A stretch of 64,000 nucleotides of DNA, from NCBI GenBank assembly GCA_937890765.1, contig CALADQ010000003.1, positions 53,640 to 117,639 of the forward strand, read 5' to 3'. The translations under genes and the position numbers were made by a program. Positions 49,628-59,230 of this stretch are shown piece after piece. The notes beneath the pieces are model-generated. The model ran no database searches. It was not told the DNA's origin and worked only from the letters and a program-made list of their open reading frames with translations. Origin of the DNA: an uncultured Candidatus Neoarthromitus sp. GTDB lineage: Bacteria > Bacillota > Clostridia > Clostridiales > Clostridiaceae. Positions within the stretch are counted from its first letter, which is position 1, and each line of letters starts with the position of its first letter.

Positions 49628-49670
49628 AGGCTACGAACTTATAGAAAAAACGACTATAAGAAAGTAACCT
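49628..49670 (-). promoter_or_regulatory. Hairpin between the binding-protein and ATPase genes
   Basis: AGGTTAC and CTTATAG on one arm pair with CTATAAG and GTAGCCT on the other (one G-T pair). The T run after it is weak, so partial termination or mRNA protection is more likely than full termination. Confidence 0.6.
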
Positions 49671-49692
49671 AGTAAAATTAAACAATTAATAT

Positions 49693-50763
49693 TTAGCTAA
49701 CTTTAAATTCTTTAAGTTCTTCAACAGTTTTAGGCACTGACACTTCCCCATTTATTATTTTGTCCCTGTATTCGTTCACCTTATTAATAACTTCAGATGA
49801 AACCTTGTCCTTAGTACTTTCTGGTAAATAAACTCCATTTCCCTTAAGTCCAAGTCTAACAGTACCTGGTTCAAACTGCCCATTAATAGCATCTTTTACA
49901 ATGCTGTATATTGCAACAGGCAAATTTTTAACAACTGATGTAAGTATAATATCTGAGTATTCAGGAATTGAAATAGCTTGATCTTGGTCAACACCAATTG
50001 CCAAATTGTTTGTTTCTTTAGCTGCTCTAAACATACCTATACCAACACCACCTGCAGCGTGATATATTACATCAACCCCATCACTATACAAAGATTTTGC
50101 TATTTCATAACCTTTAGAAACATCTGAGAAAGTTCCAGCATACTTCGAAGTCACTCCATCTTCAAGTAATTTTCCTGCTTCTGGGTTAACGCTCTTAACT
50201 CCAGCAATAAATCCTACTTCAAACTTTTTTATAAGAGGTGTATCAGTTCCGCCTATAAATCCTACTTTGTTAGTTTTAGTTGTAAGACCTGCTAAAACTC
50301 CAGCTAAAAATGATCCTTCTTCCTCCTTAAACGTAACATTATGAACATTTTTACCTTCAGAAATATCATCTATCAAAACATATTTAACAGAATCGTTTTG
50401 TTTAGAAACTTTATCAACTGCATCTTTCAACTTATATCCAACTGCCACAATTATATCTGCGTTTTTTGACATTCTCTCCATATAAGGTTGAAAATCTGAT
50501 TCTTGTTTCGGCTCTAAAACTTGAAGATCTACATTAAAATCTTCTTTCACTTTTAAAAGCCCTTGATGCGTTGCATCGTTGAAAGACTTATCTCCTAAGC
50601 CACCATCATCTGTAACCATTCCAACAGTAAATGTTTTTTGTGAATCCGAACTACCAGCATCCGAAGTATTTGAATTACTTCCTGCATTTGATCCACATCC
50701 CACTAGTGACATGAACGTCATAGCAACAGATAAAAAAATCGCTGAAATTTTGAGCTTTTTCAT
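49693..50763 (-). CDS. bmpA: BMP-family nucleoside-binding lipoprotein
   Basis: A 356-residue lipoprotein with lipobox SLVGC near residue 23, a Ser/Asn-rich linker, and the BMP (basic membrane protein/PnrA) fold. The signature GMVTDDGGLGDKSFNDATHQGL, trimmed to VTDDGGLGDKSFND, carries the ribose-binding Asp. The FLAGVLAGLTTKTNKVGFIGG, DVIYHAAGGVGIGMF and GVDQDQ segments match purine-nucleoside receptors. It is first in the operon and feeds the NupOPQ permease. The ATG has GGAGG ten bases upstream. Confidence 0.93.
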   Translation of the reverse strand: MKKLKISAIFLSVAMTFMSLVGCGSNAGSNSNTSDAGSSDSQKTFTVGMVTDDGGLGDKSFNDATHQGLLKVKEDFNVDLQVLEPKQESDFQPYMERMSKNADIIVAVGYKLKDAVDKVSKQNDSVKYVLIDDISEGKNVHNVTFKEEEGSFLAGVLAGLTTKTNKVGFIGGTDTPLIKKFEVGFIAGVKSVNPEAGKLLEDGVTSKYAGTFSDVSKGYEIAKSLYSDGVDVIYHAAGGVGIGMFRAAKETNNLAIGVDQDQAISIPEYSDIILTSVVKNLPVAIYSIVKDAINGQFEPGTVRLGLKGNGVYLPESTKDKVSSEVINKVNEYRDKIINGEVSVPKTVEELKEFKVS

Positions 50764-50818
50764 AACTTTAATTAACCTCCAAAAACAATTAAGTTATTTT
50801 AAATAATTATCTAAATCG

Positions 50819-50824
50819 ATTATA
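50819..50824 (-). promoter_or_regulatory. Extended -10 of the nucleoside transporter operon
   Basis: TGTTATAAT on the minus strand is an extended -10 about 55 bases before the bmpA start. The -35 is a poor match. Confidence 0.5.
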
Positions 50825-50961
50825 ACATATATTTTAATAAAAAATTATAAAAATTTTTAAATTGCCTTTTAAAGATTTTTATAATATTATTAAAATGTTA
50901 ATTATTGCATCGTTATTTCAAAATGAATAATGTTTCATCAATTCATGGGGGAATAATAATA

Positions 50962-51507
50962 ATGAATATTGAAACCTCTAGGTTATTTATTAAACCAATA
51001 GATGACTCGAGTTTAAATTGTATAATTGAGTGTATTGATAATATATCACTTAGTATGCCTGTACCCAAAAATCCTTCGTCGTATCACAGAAAAAAGTTTT
51101 TGAAATTTAACGACAAAATTAGGGCATTTAATTCTTTAGGGTATTTTTCTATAAATCTTAAAAAAAATCTTGAAACAATCGGAATATTATCCGTTATTCC
51201 AAGATACGTAAAAGAAAATTTAATAAATGAATTAGGATATTTAATCGCTAAAGATTATAGAAATAATGGTTTTGCTTATGAAGTAATTCTAAATACGTTG
51301 ACTTTTGTGTTTACTAAAACAGATATAACTTCCATATATTCTTTAGTTGAAAGAGAAAACATAATTTCAAAATATATATTAGAAAATAAAATGAAATTTG
51401 ATTTGATAGATGTAATAATTGATAAAAATAATTTTAAAAATATTTACACGATAGATAAGACTAAATTTATGAAAAATTTTAAATTTCTTAAAAGCACTCA
51501 AATATAA
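50962..51507 (+). CDS. GNAT acetyltransferase, RimJ/RimL-like
   Basis: A 181-residue acetyltransferase of the RimJ/RimL group. It begins IETSRLFIKPID, the usual family start, then has NLKKNLETIGILSVIP, the long strand-turn ELGYLIAKDYRNNGFAYEVI with the acetyl-CoA loop (DYRNNGFA for R-x-x-G), and IYSLVERENIISKYILEN. Such proteins acetylate ribosomal-protein N-termini or amino compounds. I start it at ATG 50962 with GGGGG eight bases upstream; the ORF could extend further but without support. It is a lone plus-strand gene divergent from bmpA. Confidence 0.85.
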   Translation: MNIETSRLFIKPIDDSSLNCIIECIDNISLSMPVPKNPSSYHRKKFLKFNDKIRAFNSLGYFSINLKKNLETIGILSVIPRYVKENLINELGYLIAKDYRNNGFAYEVILNTLTFVFTKTDITSIYSLVERENIISKYILENKMKFDLIDVIIDKNNFKNIYTIDKTKFMKNFKFLKSTQI

Positions 51508-51554
51508 ATTCTAAAAATGTACAAAAGATAATTCTATTAATGGAATTAATTAAA

Positions 51555-54500
51555 TCAAAATCCCTTCGTGTTAACTCTTTTCCAAACATCCATTGGAGAT
51601 TCTGAAGAAGAAATTGCACTTATTATAAATGAAAATTTGTAATGAGAATTGTCCTTAACGTAATCTATTATTTTTTCATTCCAATCATCAAATGTTTCAA
51701 ATGTGCTTCCGTAATCTTTGGATCGTAAATTTACAATTATCGACGAAAATCTTTCCATTTGATATTTGTGAGTTTTTTCAAATTCCTCATCGCCATATTC
51801 ACAAGCATTAACTTGCAAAAAACTACCTTCCTTTTCATCATTCATAAGAACTATTTTGTTATTTCCATTTGGCTTTTTAAAACTAACCCATCTTACCTCT
51901 GTTAAATTTCCCGTTCTCTGAGGCGTTATGTAATTTGTAAATTGTTCATCAACGCTAGTTTTATAAATTCCAATTTTGCTTCCCTCTTTTCTATCGTTGT
52001 AATTTTCAAAAGGGCCACGTCCATAAAACTCCATCTCATTTTGATTATTTGGAATAAATACTTTAAATCCTACAGACCTTGCGTGAGGAACTCCAACACT
52101 CAATAAATTAACAAACAAATTAACTTTTACATCTCCATATTCGTTTATCTTATATGAAGTAACTAAAGTTGAATTATTCAAATTAAACAAAGTCTTGTAA
52201 AAATTAATCGTAATCGAATTGTTATCGTCTTTGTAAATTTCGTAACTGTTGTAAGTATTATCTTTAGATATATTTTTCCAAAATTCTACATCATTATAAA
52301 TTTTACAAAGCTTTTCATTATCGTTTAATGGATTCCAAAAATCAAATTGAGTGTTTGAGTTTAAAAGTTTTTCTCCTCTGTAAATGTAATTTTTAAGTCC
52401 ACCTTTTGAAATATCAAATTCCATGTTAAATTCATTTGAGTTTAAAAATATTTTCTCTTTATTATCAATGATTTCAAAATTTTGAACTTCTCTATTTAAA
52501 CAACTTGTTTCCATTACAAAATTATCTAGTGGAATTTTTATTTGCTCACTTATAACTTCAAAGCCTCTATTTCCCCAAAGAGTTTTATCTTTCAAAACAA
52601 AACTTAAATTAACGAAAAACTCGCTTCCATTTAAATTTAAAATTTTGTGCATATCAGGTATTTGAAAAACTACGCTCTCCATTGGAGCTACATCAACTAA
52701 AGCACTATCACCTTCAACGATTTCTCCATCAACTAAATAATCCCACTTTAATAAAAACTTGTTTAAATTTACAAATAAATTTTTGTTCTTTATAAGAACT
52801 TCTCCATTTAAAATATTTTTGTCTTTTATTTCACCATTTTGATAAACGTGTTTAACTTCGTGTATCTCTGGTTTGTATTTTCGCGAACTTAACAAAACAC
52901 CATTTGCACAAAAAGAAGAATCATTTGGTGAATCATTAAAATCCCCACCGAAGGCTAAATATTTTTCATCTTTGCTATTAAATTTCATTATTTCGCTTTC
53001 CCTATCGAAATCTATCCACAAAAGTTTTCCTGAATCTTTATCGTAAACTCTCAAATCATCAATTTTATTTACATCTATTGCTCTTGCAAAAAATCTAACT
53101 TCATCAATAATTCCATTCATACTTTCAAAATGAATTGGACTATTATTTCCCCCAATTTGCAAAACATCACCAAACCACCCAATGCCATCTAAAAATTCTC
53201 TTTCTTCAATAAGATTGTTGTTTATAAATAATCTCATAATTCTTCCATCGTAATTTGCTGTAACTCTGTTCCAATTTTCGCACCAATCAGAAGGAACAAT
53301 ATACGCAATAGAATTAAAAGCTCCTGAATTTGCTCTAACCAAAAATTCCACAACTCTATTATTGGAATTTTGATAATTACAAACTTCTCTTAATATAAAT
53401 TCATTTCCTTTTTTGAAGTAAACGCAACCTTCCCCTTCATAAACGCTAGGATTAACTTTTATATCAACAGTGAATCCATTTTGCAAATTAACATTTTTAA
53501 AATCATCATATAAAATTACTCCGCTATAACCTTCTTTTCTAAATCCCTTTCTCATATAGCCCTCAAATTTCCCTTGAAAAAATGTGAGAAAATTATTTAT
53601 GATTCCAACTTTAGGAGCATCTCTATAAATTCCTTGGTCTATAAAATCCCAAATAAAACCACCGTGAACATTATCAATAAGCTCAAATTTTTCAATGTAT
53701 TTGTTTAAACTTCCACCACTGTTTCCCATTGAATGAGCATACTCGCAAAGTATGTAAGGTTTATCTTTTATCTTTTTACTTTGGGATTCTATATCATCTA
53801 TCTTCACATACATTTCGCTAACAATATCACTTGAATAATATTTATCTCCTTCGTAATGAACAAGTCTTGTTTTATCTCTCTGCTTAACGTAATCGTATAT
53901 CTCTCTAAAAACTTTTCCTCCACCACTTTCATTTCCAAGAGACCAAATTAAAACGCTCGGATTATTTTTATCCCTCTCCATTAAACTCATAACCCTATCT
54001 AAGCAAGGAGCTTTCCAAAGATTATTATCTCCTGGAATTTCCCCTTCGACTCCATGAGCTTCGATGTTTGCCTCATCTATTAAATAAACTCCGTACTCAT
54101 TACAAAGAGCAATGAAATAAAAATTATTTGGATAATGAGAAGTTCTAACTGAGTTTATATTATTTTTTTTAATCTCCTTAACATCAAACTCCATATCTAA
54201 ATTTGAAATTGCTCTTCCCTTTTTAGGATGAGTTTCATGTCTATTAACCCCTTTAAATAAAATTGGTTTTCCATTTAAAAACATTTGATTTCCTTTTAGC
54301 TCAAAAGCTCTAAATCCAATTCTTGAATGTATAACTTCAGTTTCTTTAAACATATTGTTCTTTAATTCAATAACTAAATTATACAAATTAGGTTCTTCAG
54401 CACTCCACTTTTTAGGACTCGATATGTTCATGCAAAGATTAAAATCCGTTTGTTTTATTCTATCTTTGTATAAATAATGATTTTGAAAATCTCCTTTTCC

Positions 54501-55517
54501 ATCTTGTTTGCAAATCAAATTCCATTCTTCATCAAAAAGAAGTGCAGATACAGAAAATTTTTCATCATTGCCTAAATAATTTAAAATGTTAAAATTAACG
54601 CTTAACTGAGAATCATCATAAGAATCATCCAAATAAGTTAAAACTTCAAAATCTCTTATATGTACATTGGGCCTTCTATATAAAAACACATCTCTAAAAA
54701 TTCCACTTAATCTAATAAAATCTTGGTCTTCAATAAAACTTCCATCACACCATCTAAAAACTTGAACAGAAATTGAATTTATACCACTAGTAACAAAATC
54801 CGTTATATCAAATTCGCTTGGAGAAAAACTATCTTCACTATATCCAACTAATTCTCCATTAACCCACAAATAAAAACACGATTCAACACCTTGAAACGAA
54901 ACATAAATTTTATCCCCAATCCAAGATTCATCTATATTAAATGTCCTTTTATAACTTCCAACAGGATTAAATAATTCTGGAGCTTTATAGAATTCTAAAT
55001 TTTCAAAACCCGTCCACGGATATCTAAAGTTAACGTAAATGGGAAAATCATATCCTTCCATTTGCCAATTGCTAGGAACATTTATATCATCCCAATCGCT
55101 AACATCATAATCTTGTTTAAAAAATTCCAAATTTCTTTCCGATGGCTTATAGCAAAGAGAAAATTTCCATTTTCCATTTAAACTTTTCAAATCATTTCTA
55201 TCTTTAATCTTAACGCTATTTAATGGATCAGTTTTAATATCTAAAAGCATATCTTCCAAATTTGAATAAGGAATAAAAAAACTCCTAGCATTTTCCCTAT
55301 TAATTTCAAAAACGTCAACTTTATTTTTCCATTCGTTAAAATTGCATTCTACAAAAGGAAATCCTTCAATTTGTTTAAGATTTGTGTATATGTAAGAATT
55401 TTTCCTTTCCAAAGTACGGTAAGATAAAAAACAAAATGAAACTATAACCAACAACATAATTAAAATAATAATTATTGCCTCAATTCTTTTTCCTAAAGCT
55501 CTTCTGATACTTAACAA
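51555..55517 (-). CDS. lacZ: Membrane-anchored GH2 beta-galactosidase with LamG insertion
   Basis: A 1320-residue GH2 enzyme. An N-terminal membrane segment (AIIIILIMLLVIVSFCFL) places it outside the cell. The sugar-binding domain (LKSLNGKWKFSL; VPSNWQMEGYD), the immunoglobulin-like domain and the TIM barrel follow. The acid/base Glu is in WSLGNESGGG near residue 530 and the nucleophile Glu in CEYAHSMGNSGG near 591. A LamG-like jelly roll interrupts the barrel's C-terminal part at about 664-812 (DGRIMRLFINNN; GIIDEVRFFARAID). The C-terminal small-chain domain (FYGRGPFENYNDR; TGNLTEVRWVSF) is intact. The start is TTG with GGAAGGG seven bases upstream. It likely trims external beta-galactosides. 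Confidence 0.9.
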   Translation of the reverse strand: MLSIRRALGKRIEAIIIILIMLLVIVSFCFLSYRTLERKNSYIYTNLKQIEGFPFVECNFNEWKNKVDVFEINRENARSFFIPYSNLEDMLLDIKTDPLNSVKIKDRNDLKSLNGKWKFSLCYKPSERNLEFFKQDYDVSDWDDINVPSNWQMEGYDFPIYVNFRYPWTGFENLEFYKAPELFNPVGSYKRTFNIDESWIGDKIYVSFQGVESCFYLWVNGELVGYSEDSFSPSEFDITDFVTSGINSISVQVFRWCDGSFIEDQDFIRLSGIFRDVFLYRRPNVHIRDFEVLTYLDDSYDDSQLSVNFNILNYLGNDEKFSVSALLFDEEWNLICKQDGKGDFQNHYLYKDRIKQTDFNLCMNISSPKKWSAEEPNLYNLVIELKNNMFKETEVIHSRIGFRAFELKGNQMFLNGKPILFKGVNRHETHPKKGRAISNLDMEFDVKEIKKNNINSVRTSHYPNNFYFIALCNEYGVYLIDEANIEAHGVEGEIPGDNNLWKAPCLDRVMSLMERDKNNPSVLIWSLGNESGGGKVFREIYDYVKQRDKTRLVHYEGDKYYSSDIVSEMYVKIDDIESQSKKIKDKPYILCEYAHSMGNSGGSLNKYIEKFELIDNVHGGFIWDFIDQGIYRDAPKVGIINNFLTFFQGKFEGYMRKGFRKEGYSGVILYDDFKNVNLQNGFTVDIKVNPSVYEGEGCVYFKKGNEFILREVCNYQNSNNRVVEFLVRANSGAFNSIAYIVPSDWCENWNRVTANYDGRIMRLFINNNLIEEREFLDGIGWFGDVLQIGGNNSPIHFESMNGIIDEVRFFARAIDVNKIDDLRVYDKDSGKLLWIDFDRESEIMKFNSKDEKYLAFGGDFNDSPNDSSFCANGVLLSSRKYKPEIHEVKHVYQNGEIKDKNILNGEVLIKNKNLFVNLNKFLLKWDYLVDGEIVEGDSALVDVAPMESVVFQIPDMHKILNLNGSEFFVNLSFVLKDKTLWGNRGFEVISEQIKIPLDNFVMETSCLNREVQNFEIIDNKEKIFLNSNEFNMEFDISKGGLKNYIYRGEKLLNSNTQFDFWNPLNDNEKLCKIYNDVEFWKNISKDNTYNSYEIYKDDNNSITINFYKTLFNLNNSTLVTSYKINEYGDVKVNLFVNLLSVGVPHARSVGFKVFIPNNQNEMEFYGRGPFENYNDRKEGSKIGIYKTSVDEQFTNYITPQRTGNLTEVRWVSFKKPNGNNKIVLMNDEKEGSFLQVNACEYGDEEFEKTHKYQMERFSSIIVNLRSKDYGSTFETFDDWNEKIIDYVKDNSHYKFSFIISAISSSESPMDVWKRVNTKGF

Positions 55518-55597
55518 TATTTGTCCCTTCCTTATTAAACAAATAAATTCTTCTTGTAGTTTGCCTCAGTATCCCTGTTTTTATTACTCAAAAATAA

Positions 55598-55624
55598 AAA
55601 GCTTGCAATTTAAGCAAGCTTTCC
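55598..55624 (-). terminator. Terminator after the small membrane-protein gene
   Basis: AAAGCTTGC and GCAAGCTTT form a strong stem on the minus strand, followed by TTATTTTT. Confidence 0.85.
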
Positions 55625-55625
55625 T

Positions 55626-55880
55626 TTAATACATTCCGACCTTTTGATAATATCTATTTTTTCTGTGTCTTAAAACATCATCGTACGAATCATCTTTTCC
55701 ACAACAAGTAGAGGAACATTTTCCATATCCATTGAAGTTTTCAAAATCTGAGTCATTCAACTCTTTTATTAAACTTTTTTTCAAAGCTTTTGTACAAATA
55801 CCCGCTATAGTAGCAACGGATGCCAAAGTCACTGCTGAAACTGCTGCAATCACAATACCTTTATTGGTTTTTGTTTTCAT
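55626..55880 (-). CDS. Small membrane protein with Cys-rich C-terminal half
   Basis: An 84-residue protein I do not recognise. One hydrophobic segment (GIVIAAVSAVTLASVATIAG) follows a basic start, then a tail with KCSSTCCGK, three cysteines in a row of seven, and a charged end. ATG at 55880 has GGGGG seven bases upstream; the longer ORF to 55922 starts in front of that site. It might be a membrane anchor for metal or a redox partner, but nothing supports that beyond the cysteines. It lies just upstream of the beta-galactosidase with its own terminator. Confidence 0.6.
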   Translation of the reverse strand: MKTKTNKGIVIAAVSAVTLASVATIAGICTKALKKSLIKELNDSDFENFNGYGKCSSTCCGKDDSYDDVLRHRKNRYYQKVGMY

Positions 55881-56051
55881 AAATTTACCCCCTATACCAT
55901 TGCAAAACAATTTATTTGACATTTATACTATAAATTATGTTGCAAAATTTTTATAAATATACTTAAATAATAATTTAAAACTTGCCTTTAAGTATAAACT
56001 ATTTAATAACTAATGTCATTACTTTTAATTAACTTTTAGTAGGAGAAAGTT

Positions 56052-57494
56052 ATGAATTTAATTTTATTTTTGTCAATCGTTATAAACACAATTATTATAT
56101 TTTGTACAATTTTGAGAGAGAGAAGAGAACCCGAAAAAACTTTAATGTGGATTTTAATTTTAACAATATTTGGGCCAATAGGTTTTTTGTTTTACATATT
56201 TTTAGGTAAAGACGTTAGGAGAACGTACTTAAAAAATAAAAACATCCACAACTTAGATTCCATTAAAAAAATTAATTCAGAAATACAAAAAAATTTTAAA
56301 TTCAACAACAATCAAGAAATAATTCAAATAACAAATTTAGTTTCAAGATTAACTTCATATCCCATAACTACAAAATCCAAAATTAAAATTTTCTCAGATG
56401 GAATTAAAAAATTTAAAGAACTTAAATTGCAATTGATGAAAGCAAAACACCACATTCATATGGAATATTTCATTGTAAAAGATGATGAAATAGGAAACGA
56501 AATTAAAAATATTTTGATTAGAAAAACAAAAGAAGGCGTTAAGGTAAGATTTATAATTGATAAAGTTGGCTCTCACAAGTTAAGCAAAAAATATATTAAC
56601 GAACTTAGAGAAAGTGGAGTTGAAGTTTTGTTTTACTCATACATGTCAACTCCTTTTTTAAAACTCATAAATACTCAAATAAATTATAGAAATCACAGAA
56701 AAATCGTAGTCATTGATGGATTAATTAGTTTCACTGGAGGAATTAATATTGGAGATGAATATTTGGGAAAATCTAAGTTAGGTTATTGGAGGGATACTCA
56801 TTTGATGATTGAAGGTGAATGTTCTCTTACAATACAAGATGTTTTTATAGATGATTATTTAAATTTAAAAAATCTTGAAAATGGAAACATATTTTTAAAC
56901 GAACAACTTAAAAATTATTTTCCAAAACCTAAATTGAAAAACGAAACCATAACTCAAATTATTAAAAGTGGAGCCAATCTTCCAAAAGAAAGTATGATAT
57001 TGCCCATTATAAAATTAATGAGCATGGCGAAAAAAAGCATAAAAATTTCAACGCCTTACTTCATTCCATTTACAGGTATGCTAAACATTTTAAAAACTTC
57101 AATAATGTCTGGAATTGAAGTTATAATAAATTTTCCTGGAAAACCTGATCACAAATTAGTTTATTACGCATCGCGAACTTACCTTCATGAGCTTTGGAAA
57201 ATTGGTTGCAAAGTTTATTTTTACAACAAAAATTATTTTCTTCACTCAAAGTTTATAATTATAGATGATTCTGTTGTTACAATTGGAAGCACAAATATGG
57301 ATATACGAAGCTTTGAATTAAATCACGAATTAAATTTAATAATTTACGATGAAAAAATCTCTAAAGACTTTTCAATTCAATTCGATGAAGATATTAAAAA
57401 CAGTTCATTAGGAAAAATAAACGATTTTCAAAATATATCAAAAAGTCAAATACTCTATGAAAACATTGCAAGACTCTTTTCTTCATTGCTATAA
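56052..57494 (+). CDS. cls: Cardiolipin synthase
   Basis: A 480-residue phospholipase-D-type synthase that joins two phosphatidylglycerols. Two N-terminal membrane helices (LILFLSIVINTIIIFCTIL; MWILILTIFGPIGFLFYIF) are followed by two HKD catalytic motifs: NHRKIVVIDGLISFTGGINIGDEY in the middle (trimmed: NHRKIVVIDGLISFTGG) and LHSKFIIIDDSVVTIGSTNMD near residue 395-415 (trimmed: LHSKFIIIDDSVV). Length and order match Firmicute Cls. AGGAG precedes the ATG at 56052. It stands alone and converges on 57513-58226. Confidence 0.95.
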   Translation: MNLILFLSIVINTIIIFCTILRERREPEKTLMWILILTIFGPIGFLFYIFLGKDVRRTYLKNKNIHNLDSIKKINSEIQKNFKFNNNQEIIQITNLVSRLTSYPITTKSKIKIFSDGIKKFKELKLQLMKAKHHIHMEYFIVKDDEIGNEIKNILIRKTKEGVKVRFIIDKVGSHKLSKKYINELRESGVEVLFYSYMSTPFLKLINTQINYRNHRKIVVIDGLISFTGGINIGDEYLGKSKLGYWRDTHLMIEGECSLTIQDVFIDDYLNLKNLENGNIFLNEQLKNYFPKPKLKNETITQIIKSGANLPKESMILPIIKLMSMAKKSIKISTPYFIPFTGMLNILKTSIMSGIEVIINFPGKPDHKLVYYASRTYLHELWKIGCKVYFYNKNYFLHSKFIIIDDSVVTIGSTNMDIRSFELNHELNLIIYDEKISKDFSIQFDEDIKNSSLGKINDFQNISKSQILYENIARLFSSLL

Positions 57495-57533
57495 AAAAAG
57501 CAAAGTAGACTTTTAAAACTGCTTTGCTTTTTC
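57493..57533. terminator. Bidirectional terminator
   Basis: AAAGCAAAGTAG and CTGCTTTGCTTT (one wobble pair) form a stem between convergent genes, with A and T runs on both sides. Confidence 0.9.
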
Positions 57534-58226
57534 TGAATCCAAATATTTACTAAAATCTATTTGCGAATAATAAAGAGGAGGAGCCTCTTTTCTCACAACA
57601 TAATTAACATGAACATTATTTAGATTTTTATATCCATTCTCAACTAAAAATTTACCTATCTCATCAACTTTGTTTAAAAAAGATTTTTTAGATAGAGGTT
57701 TCTTAGTGTTAATATATATATGGACCACATGAGGCTCTGAGATTTCTTTGTTGTAAGAGCTTCTGTAATCGTACTTATCATTTAAGATTTGCATTTCTGT
57801 ATAAACCTTAAATATTTCTGGAAACTCATCTTTAAAATCATTCATCAAACTATCTTTAAGCTGTCTTGCAAATCTAAAACTAAGTAAATTATCTTTATTA
57901 TTATGAAGATAACCATCACCTATTACATAACCTCTTAAAGACAAATTAAAAGTGTATTCTTCATTTGGAAGGTAAAAATCTACAGTAGCTTCATAGGTAT
58001 TAGTATCAACATCATAATTTATATTGAGAAGTCCAAAAAATTTATCTTTATATGTATAATTAAGATGATTCATTAAATTAATATGTGCTGCTTCCAAATT
58101 CTTAACATATATCATATACCTATTGTACAAAAAAGTCATAATTGCCAAGCCTATAAGTAAACAAGTACAAATAAAAGTCCATAAAATTTCTTTTCTCTTA
58201 CTTTTAAATCTTAATAAATAATTCAT
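57513..58226 (-). CDS. Membrane-anchored protein of unknown function
   Basis: A 237-residue protein with a basic cytoplasmic N-terminus (RFKSKRKEI), one membrane helix (LWTFICTCLLIGLAIMTFLY) and an outside domain of about 195 residues. That domain alternates strands and helices (NTYEATVDFYLPNEEYTFNL; PHVVHIYINTKKPLSKKSFL) and has no catalytic motif I recognise. The ATG at 58226 has AGGGG upstream. It is divergent from the amino-acid transporter operon. I could not place it in a family. Confidence 0.65.
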   Translation of the reverse strand: MNYLLRFKSKRKEILWTFICTCLLIGLAIMTFLYNRYMIYVKNLEAAHINLMNHLNYTYKDKFFGLLNINYDVDTNTYEATVDFYLPNEEYTFNLSLRGYVIGDGYLHNNKDNLLSFRFARQLKDSLMNDFKDEFPEIFKVYTEMQILNDKYDYRSSYNKEISEPHVVHIYINTKKPLSKKSFLNKVDEIGKFLVENGYKNLNNVHVNYVVRKEAPPLYYSQIDFSKYLDSEKAKQF

Positions 58227-58321
58227 ACTATTCCCCTATAAAATATTTTTGTTATAATACTCAACTAATATATTATACATTTAAATTTTTACTTATACAA
58301 AAATTATTTTAAAATATATTC

Positions 58322-58350
58322 TTGAATACACATGTTATAGAATGTATAAT
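58322..58350 (+). promoter_or_regulatory. Sigma-A promoter of the amino-acid transporter operon
   Basis: TTGAAT (-35, 58322-58327) and TATAAT (-10, 58345-58350) are exactly 17 bases apart. Confidence 0.75.
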
Positions 58351-58358
58351 TATACATT
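58341..58358. promoter_or_regulatory. Palindromic operator overlapping the -10 (ArgR-like)
   Basis: AATGTATAATTATACATT is a perfect 18-bp palindrome that contains the -10 hexamer. The shape is like an ArgR box, and a weaker copy (AATATATTATACATT) lies at 58267-58281. Binding would block transcription. Confidence 0.6.
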
Positions 58359-58392
58359 ATTATTTTGATTTATTAAGGAGTTTTTGAAAAAA

Positions 58393-59211
58393 ATGAAGCT
58401 GTCTAAAATAATTTCTACAATATTTTTAATTTTATTTATTCCAATATTTTTAATATCGTGCACATCTAAAGAAGACAAACTAGAAAAAATTAAAGAAGCT
58501 GGTCAAATAGTTCTAGGTACCTCTGCTGATTATCCACCTTATGAATTTCCCTTAATTACATCAGAAGGAATTGAAAAAATCGCAGGTTTTGATATTTTAA
58601 TAGCTGAAGAAATAGCTAAAGATTTGGGTGTTGAACTCGTGGTAAAAAATTTAGATTTTTCAGGACTTTTAGATGCTTTAAATTCAAATAATGTTGATAT
58701 AATACTTTCAGGTATTTCTCCGACAGAAGAAAGAAGTAGAAGCATAGATTTTTCAGATATTTATTATACTGCTAAAAATACTTTGCTCACATTAAATTCA
58801 AACAAAAATTCTATAAAGTCAATTGAAGATTTAAAAGATTTAGTTATAGGAGTTCAAGTTGGAAGTATTCAAGATAGAATTGCTCAAGAAAAATTAGAAA
58901 ACTCAAAAATTAAAGCTCTTATTAGAATTCCTGAACTTGTTTTAGAATTAATGTCTGGAAAAATTGATGCTTTACTTATAGAAAAACCTGTTGCAGAGCA
59001 ATATGCTAAAGTTAATAATTCTCTTTCTATTGTTGAAATAGAAAATTTAAATCCAGATCACGAACAAGGTTCCGCAGTAGGAATAAAAAAGGGACAGGAA
59101 CAATTAACAAATAAAATTAACAAAACAATTAAAAGATTGATTAAAGAAAATAAAATCACAGAATTCTTTAATGAATCTCTCGAACTTTCACAGCAAACAA
59201 CTGTTAATTGA
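58393..59211 (+). CDS. Amino-acid ABC transporter substrate-binding lipoprotein
   Basis: A 272-residue family 3 solute-binding lipoprotein. Lipobox FLISC lies near residue 23. The mature protein has AGQIVLGTSADYPPYEF, GFDILIAEEIAKDLGVELVV, the LLDALNSNNVDIILSGIS core, and the signature FSDIYYTAKNTLL, all typical of polar amino-acid receptors such as ArtP or GlnH. I prefer the ATG at 58393, twelve bases after AAGGAG. A TTG at 58384 is too close to that site. It is first of three genes for one importer. The ligand, perhaps arginine given the operator, is an inference. Confidence 0.9.
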   Translation: MKLSKIISTIFLILFIPIFLISCTSKEDKLEKIKEAGQIVLGTSADYPPYEFPLITSEGIEKIAGFDILIAEEIAKDLGVELVVKNLDFSGLLDALNSNNVDIILSGISPTEERSRSIDFSDIYYTAKNTLLTLNSNKNSIKSIEDLKDLVIGVQVGSIQDRIAQEKLENSKIKALIRIPELVLELMSGKIDALLIEKPVAEQYAKVNNSLSIVEIENLNPDHEQGSAVGIKKGQEQLTNKINKTIKRLIKENKITEFFNESLELSQQTTVN

Positions 59212-59230
59212 TTTATTTAGGAGGACTCTA

